In this document: one piece after another, positions 31,645-35,657 of the stretch | Numbering within the stretch: the stretch's first letter is position 1 | How the letters are laid out: each line of letters begins with the position of its first letter | Origin: Stomatobaculum sp. | GTDB lineage: Bacteria > Bacillota_A > Clostridia > Lachnospirales > Lachnospiraceae | Assembly (NCBI GenBank): GCA_017449925.1 | Contig: JAFSYO010000094.1 | Span: 1-35,657 of the forward strand | Length of the DNA: 35,657 nucleotides | Direction of reading: 5' to 3' | Program-made: the position numbers and the translations under genes | Notes under the pieces: model-generated | Database searches by the model: none | Told to the model about the DNA's origin: nothing | Seen by the model: only the letters and a program-made list of their open reading frames with translations

Positions 31645-33030
31645 ATGGCTGAGGAACTTAAGCCGGAAGAGAATCCAAAAGAATCAAAACAGTTCATGAC
31701 CCAGACGATCACAGGCCGGAAGGGCGGCGGTGAGCGTTTCCTTAAATTTGTGGTAAAAGCCATTCTCGCGGGAGCCATTTTCTCGGCGGCAGCAGTGGCG
31801 ACGGCGTCTTTTCTGGCGCCGCGTTTTGGCTTTGAACCTGTATCTCCTGAGACCACGGCCCAGGTCGTGATCGAACGGACCGAAGAAGAATCGTCCACGG
31901 CTGAAAGCACAGCTCCGGAAGAAAGTTCGGCAGTTTCAGAAAGCGGAGGTGCCGCGCAGGAAACAACTTCCGCGGCGGAAAACAGCCCCTCCGGAGAGAC
32001 CGCAGCGGAAAGTGCTCCGGCCCTGGACGAACAGGCTTTTTCAGAAGCGATGGAACAGTATCCATACAGCATGGAAGATTTTCTGAAGATCACCGGAAAT
32101 CTGAGAGAAGCAGCGGATAAGGCGGATCAATCCGTGGTCTCCGTGAATCACGTGCGGGAAGGTACGGACTGGTTCGCGAATGATGTTACGACTTCCGGCA
32201 CCTACTCGGGCGTGGTGGTAGCAAAAACAGCCACCGAACTCCTCATCCTGACAACGGAGAAAGCAGCCAGGGACGCGGATTCCCTGACGGTCTCTCTGCC
32301 CCGGGGAGGCAGCCCGGAGGCAACGGTAAAGCGTCTGGACACCATGACTGGTCTTGCGGTTCTGACAGTGCCGGTGACAGAAGAGAACCAGGGTGAGATC
32401 GACACCCTGGAGCCCGTAGCCCTTGGCAGTTCTGCCAAACTGCGGCGGGGAGATTTCCTGATCACCGCCGGCGCGCCCGCAGGCATCCTGCATTCCCTGG
32501 AATACGGCTTCGTTTCCGCCCTTCGCCAGGGCGTCAGCGTTGTGGACCGTTCTGTCACTGTATTCTATACCGATGCCGGCGGAAATGCCCAGGCCGGCAC
32601 CTGGGTGCTGAACACAGATGGCGAGCTGGTGGGCTGGGTCACGGATCTTATGGGGGACACAGACAGCAGGAACACAGCAGTCCTCGGCATCTCGGACTAC
32701 GGCATGCTTCTTGAACGGATGATCAACGGACAGGCATCGCCCTATCTCGGCATCCGTGGAACGGCGGTCATTCCGTCAGCCCAGGAGCAGGGGGTGCCCG
32801 CAGGGGTCTATGTCTCGGAAGTGGTCAGCGAAGGCCCGGCTTTTGAAGCCGGCATCCAGCCGGGCGATGTCATCACCCGCATCGGGGATTCCAGGATCGC
32901 TACCATGAGGGATTACAGCGCAAAACTGGAAACACTCCACGCCCAGGATAACGTCACTGTCATGGTGATGCGCAACGGCCGGGAAGAATACACCGGGATC
33001 GAATTCCAGGTGACAGTGGGTGCGAGATAA
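31645..33030 (+). CDS. HtrA-like PDZ protein with a degenerate protease domain
   Basis: 461 aa, membrane-anchored by one helix (about 34-56) after a cytoplasmic head; a Ser/Glu/Thr/Ala-rich linker (about 68-128) precedes a trypsin-like fold (about 150-350) and one PDZ domain (about 365-458, with YLGIRG, EAGIQPGDVITRIGD). The fold is recognisable from SGVVVAKTATELLILTTEKA, TGLAVLTVPV, LGSSAKLRRGDFLITAGAPA and LNTDGELVGWV. The residues of the HtrA triad are all replaced: the TNYHV position reads TTEKA (His to Lys206), TDLAVL reads TGLAVL (Asp to Gly236), and GNSGGP reads QAGTWV. It should bind peptides but not cut them. AGAGGAG precedes the ATG. It is followed by yhaM. Confidence 0.85.
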   Translation: MAEELKPEENPKESKQFMTQTITGRKGGGERFLKFVVKAILAGAIFSAAAVATASFLAPRFGFEPVSPETTAQVVIERTEEESSTAESTAPEESSAVSESGGAAQETTSAAENSPSGETAAESAPALDEQAFSEAMEQYPYSMEDFLKITGNLREAADKADQSVVSVNHVREGTDWFANDVTTSGTYSGVVVAKTATELLILTTEKAARDADSLTVSLPRGGSPEATVKRLDTMTGLAVLTVPVTEENQGEIDTLEPVALGSSAKLRRGDFLITAGAPAGILHSLEYGFVSALRQGVSVVDRSVTVFYTDAGGNAQAGTWVLNTDGELVGWVTDLMGDTDSRNTAVLGISDYGMLLERMINGQASPYLGIRGTAVIPSAQEQGVPAGVYVSEVVSEGPAFEAGIQPGDVITRIGDSRIATMRDYSAKLETLHAQDNVTVMVMRNGREEYTGIEFQVTVGAR

Positions 33031-33088
33031 AACATCTGCGGCGGAACGCCGGTTCCGGCAGCAGAACGAAATCAGCAGAGGAAAATGT

Positions 33089-34033
33089 ATGAAGTATATA
33101 GACAGCCTCCGGGAGGGGACCAGGGTCTCTACCGTATATCTATGCCGCACGAAGCAGACGCTTCTCACCAAGACGGGAAAGGAATATTTCAGCCTGCTTC
33201 TTCAGGATAAGACCGGGACCGTAGACGGAAAAATCTGGGATCCCGGAAACCCCGGCATCGGAGAGTTCGATGCGCCGGATTATGTGGCTCTCGACGCGGA
33301 CGTGACGATGTTCAGCGGAAAGATCCAGCTGAATGTGCGCCGCATCCGCCGCGCCGATCCGGGAGAGTACAGCCCGGCCGACTATCTGCCGGCCTCCGAG
33401 CGGAGCAATGACGCCATGTTCATGGAGCTGAAGACAGAAATCGAGACAGTCAAGGATCCGCATATGAAGCAGCTCCTGAAAATGATTTTTATCGACGACA
33501 AGGAATTCTCAGAGCAGTTCCGCAGCCGCTCCGCAGCAAAGACCGTGCATCACAGCTTTATCGGCGGTCTGATGGAGCATACGCTGAGCGTGACAAGGCT
33601 CTGCGAGTACTACTGCAGAAACTATCCGTACCTGAAACACGATCTTCTGATCACCGCGGCCCTCTGTCACGATATCGGCAAAGTGAAAGAACTGTCTGCC
33701 TTCCCGGAAAATGACTATACGGACGAAGGCCAGCTCCTGGGCCACATTGTGATGGGGTGTGAGATGCTGGGAGAAAAGATAAAACAGATTCCCGGTTTCC
33801 CTGAGAAAAAAGCCGCGGAACTGCGCCACTGCATTCTGGCGCATCATGGTGAACTGGAGTACGGGTCCCCCAAAAAGCCGGCTCTTGTCGAGGCATCGGC
33901 CCTGAACCTGGCGGACAATACTGATGCAAAACTTGAGACCTTCCGGGAAGCCCTGGGCGCCCCGGGGGCCGGCAGCGGCTGGCTTGGCTTCAACCGCTAT
34001 CTGGACAGCAACATCCGTAAGAGTACCGAATAA
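33089..34033 (+). CDS. yhaM: 3'-5' exoribonuclease YhaM (OB-fold plus HD domain)
   Basis: 314 aa, normal for YhaM, an exonuclease that trims RNA 3' ends and single-stranded DNA. The OB-fold occupies about 10-90 (LLTKTGKEYFSLLLQDKTG, 25-43, and IQLNVRRIRRA). The HD domain starts near 150: HHSFIGGLMEHTLSV gives His164, and CHDIGKVKE gives His194-Asp195; further metal ligands are in GHI and HHGE (252-255). The start at 33089 has AGAGG seven bases upstream and the family N-terminus MKYIDSLREG; a longer in-frame GTG extension to 33020 overlaps the previous gene and is rejected. Ten bases separate it from rlmD. Confidence 0.94.
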   Translation: MKYIDSLREGTRVSTVYLCRTKQTLLTKTGKEYFSLLLQDKTGTVDGKIWDPGNPGIGEFDAPDYVALDADVTMFSGKIQLNVRRIRRADPGEYSPADYLPASERSNDAMFMELKTEIETVKDPHMKQLLKMIFIDDKEFSEQFRSRSAAKTVHHSFIGGLMEHTLSVTRLCEYYCRNYPYLKHDLLITAALCHDIGKVKELSAFPENDYTDEGQLLGHIVMGCEMLGEKIKQIPGFPEKKAAELRHCILAHHGELEYGSPKKPALVEASALNLADNTDAKLETFREALGAPGAGSGWLGFNRYLDSNIRKSTE

Positions 34034-34043
34034 GGCCAAAACG

Positions 34044-35657
34044 ATGGAATACAGAAAAAACGAAGTTCTGGAAATGGAGATCACCGACCTTGGGTCGGAG
34101 GGAGAAGGCATCGGGCGCACCGGTGCCTTTCTCTGGTTTGTAAAGGACGCCCTGCCGGGAGACAGGATCAAGGCATCGGTCATGAAGGTGAAGAAGAACT
34201 ACGGCTACGCCCGGCTGCAGGAGATCTTGATTCCCGGACCCGACCGGATCGTCCCCGCGTGCCCCGTGGCAAGACAGTGCGGAGGATGTACCCTGCAGGC
34301 GATGGATTACGCGGCCCAGCTGCGCTTCAAAGAAAACAAAGTGCGGAACAATCTGCTGCGGATCGGGGGGATCCCGGAGGAGACCCTGAAGGAGGTGTTC
34401 CATCCGGTCATAGGAATGGAGAATCCGTTCCGTTACCGGAACAAGGCACAGTTCCCTGTGGGCGCCGGAAAAGAAGGCAGCGGCCGGGACCGCGGTAAAG
34501 ATTCAGCTGCCCGTCCTGTCGCAGGATTCTACGCTGGCAGGACCCACAGCATCATCCCCTGCGAAGACTGTCTTCTTGGCGTGGCGGAAAATAAGGAGAT
34601 CACTGCGGAAGTGCTCTCATGGATGGAGGAGAACCAGGTCCCGCCCTATGATGAGGAAAGCGGCAGCGGTTTTGTCAGGCATATCCTGATCCGGAAAGGT
34701 TTCAGCAGCGGAGAGATCATGCTGTGCCTCGTGACCAATGGAGAAGAAACAGGAAGACAGGGTAAACGCGGCGGTGAGGAGAAGGGAAGTATGTCCGCCG
34801 CGGCCCGGCGTTTTATGAAGCTCCCCGGCGTCACCACCGTGGTCCAGAACATCAACCGCGAAAAAACGAACGTGATTCTGGGAAAGGAGACCCGGGTGCT
34901 TGCGGGCCCGGGCTTTATCACTGATAAGATCGGCGGTATCGAATTTGAGATCTCGGCGCAGTCCTTTTATCAGGTGAATCCCGTACAGACCGAAAAGCTG
35001 TACGGCACCGCCCTCCGTTACGCGGGTCTCACCGGGAAGGAGACTGTCTGGGATCTCTACTGCGGCATCGGCACCATCTCCCTCTTCATGGCAAAACAGG
35101 CGAAGAAGGTGTACGGGGACGAGATCGTGCCCCAGGCGATAGAGGACGCCCGCCGGAATGCTGCCCGGAACGGCATCAAAAACGCGGAATTTTTTGTGGG
35201 GAAGGCGGAGGAAGTCCTGCCCCGGTGGTACGGGGAACAGTCCCGGAAGCCGGAATCGGAGCGGGAGAGGATCGACGTGATCTGCGTGGACCCGCCGCGG
35301 AAGGGCTGCGATGAGCAGTGCCTGAAGACCATGCTGGCCATGCGGCCGGAACGTATCGTCTACGTGAGCTGTGATTCCGCCACCCTGGCAAGAGACCTGA
35401 AATACCTTCTTGCAGATGGCACCTACCGTCTGAAGGAAGTGCAGCCAGTAGATATGTTCCCCCAGACGGTGCACGTGGAGACTGTAGCACTTTTGTCCAA
35501 ACTTCATGAAGCAAAGCATCATGTCAATGTTAAGCTCGATATGGATGAGCTGGATTTGACTAGCGCAGAGGCTAAGGCTACATATAAGGAGATTCAGGAA
35601 TGGGTGCAGGAGAGGTACGGATTCCATGTAACAAATCTCAATATTGCACAGGTGAAA
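34044..35657 (+). CDS. rlmD: 23S rRNA (uracil-C5)-methyltransferase RlmD/TrmA family (3'-truncated by window) with C-terminal extension
   Basis: SAM-dependent methylation of uridine in 23S rRNA. 538 residues are present without a stop. An N-terminal TRAM domain (about 5-62) precedes the [4Fe-4S] cysteines CPVARQCGGC (Cys73, 79, 82) and PCEDC. The SAM site is WDLYCGIGTISLFMA, followed by DPPRKGC and the catalytic cysteine in YVSCDSATLARDL. The enzyme family normally ends soon after HVETVALL (about residue 482). Here a further domain begins near residue 492 with HHVNVKLDMDELDLTSAEAK and runs out of the window at NLNIAQVK. I recall such an extension in Lachnospiraceae homologues. Base composition drops at the extension (about 43% GC against about 67% at 35281-35340). 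Loops rich in Gly/Arg/Glu (near 150 and 235) are extra. Confidence 0.93.
   Translation, partial: MEYRKNEVLEMEITDLGSEGEGIGRTGAFLWFVKDALPGDRIKASVMKVKKNYGYARLQEILIPGPDRIVPACPVARQCGGCTLQAMDYAAQLRFKENKVRNNLLRIGGIPEETLKEVFHPVIGMENPFRYRNKAQFPVGAGKEGSGRDRGKDSAARPVAGFYAGRTHSIIPCEDCLLGVAENKEITAEVLSWMEENQVPPYDEESGSGFVRHILIRKGFSSGEIMLCLVTNGEETGRQGKRGGEEKGSMSAAARRFMKLPGVTTVVQNINREKTNVILGKETRVLAGPGFITDKIGGIEFEISAQSFYQVNPVQTEKLYGTALRYAGLTGKETVWDLYCGIGTISLFMAKQAKKVYGDEIVPQAIEDARRNAARNGIKNAEFFVGKAEEVLPRWYGEQSRKPESERERIDVICVDPPRKGCDEQCLKTMLAMRPERIVYVSCDSATLARDLKYLLADGTYRLKEVQPVDMFPQTVHVETVALLSKLHEAKHHVNVKLDMDELDLTSAEAKATYKEIQEWVQERYGFHVTNLNIAQVK

Noticed and set aside
34617..35627. 336-codon minus-strand frame opposite rlmD
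   Set aside because: The plus strand encodes RlmD through to the window end with all catalytic motifs; the minus frame has none.
1..35657. CRISPR arrays, tRNA or rRNA genes, insertion sequences, prophage genes
   Set aside because: No regularly spaced repeats, cloverleaf-like segments, transposase or integrase motifs were seen on either strand.

Overview
The window looks like chromosomal DNA from a GC-rich member of the Clostridia, most probably Lachnospiraceae-like. This is inferred from gene content, not from a search. The markers are a CIRCE/HrcA heat-shock operator, GdpP, a MecA-type adaptor, YhaM, MutS2, DUF951, the S6-SSB-S18 and GdpP-L9-DnaB gene orders, choline-binding-type repeat proteins, and an RlmD with a C-terminal extension of a kind I recall from that family. 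I see no phage, integrase, transposase, CRISPR array, tRNA or rRNA. Both ends cut genes: a phosphohexomutase lacks its N-terminus at the left, and rlmD is still open at the right.

Layout. 1-4.2 kb: phosphoglucomutase, a membrane-anchored D,D-carboxypeptidase (minus), a cold-shock protein with a long leader, and an Hsp20 (minus) whose promoter lies inside a CIRCE operator. 4.3-8.9 kb: purC, a DUF2156 protein, an Eis-like acetyltransferase, DUF951, then rpsF-ssb-rpsR with its own promoter and leader. 9.1-11.5 kb: a class A penicillin-binding protein on the minus strand, sitting between rpsR and the gdpP-rplI-dnaB operon (11.7-15.5 kb). 15.5-16.6 kb: a 56-residue 2[4Fe-4S] ferredoxin and a MecA-like adaptor, both minus, with a possible small RNA between them. 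16.65-17.35 kb: about 700 bases with no convincing gene. 17.4-21.8 kb: a membrane-anchored GH18 protein, a RibU-like ECF S component, Sua5, dCMP deaminase and a 38-residue membrane protein. 21.8-24.6 kb: a stand-alone AIR-synthase C-terminal-domain protein, an Lrp regulator translationally coupled to an aminotransferase, and trmL. 24.8-31.5 kb (minus): mutS2, an OmpR-type response regulator and its histidine kinase in one operon, followed by two secreted choline-binding-repeat proteins. 31.6 kb to the end: an HtrA/PDZ protein that has lost its catalytic triad, YhaM, and RlmD.

The most interesting signal is non-coding. Two copies of a long palindromic element (8960-9121 and 24631-24747) occupy convergent gene junctions. 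Each folds on paper into nested stems that collapse the whole element into one hairpin. Their interiors are nearly identical while the outer stems change in a compensatory way, which argues for selection on folding. One copy has 44 extra bases inside the terminal loop. I do not recognise this element. Other points of note are the HtrA pseudoprotease, the composition change at the RlmD extension, the operator-like direct repeats at the cell-wall-protein promoter beside the two-component system, the candidate small RNA, and the unexplained 700-base gap.
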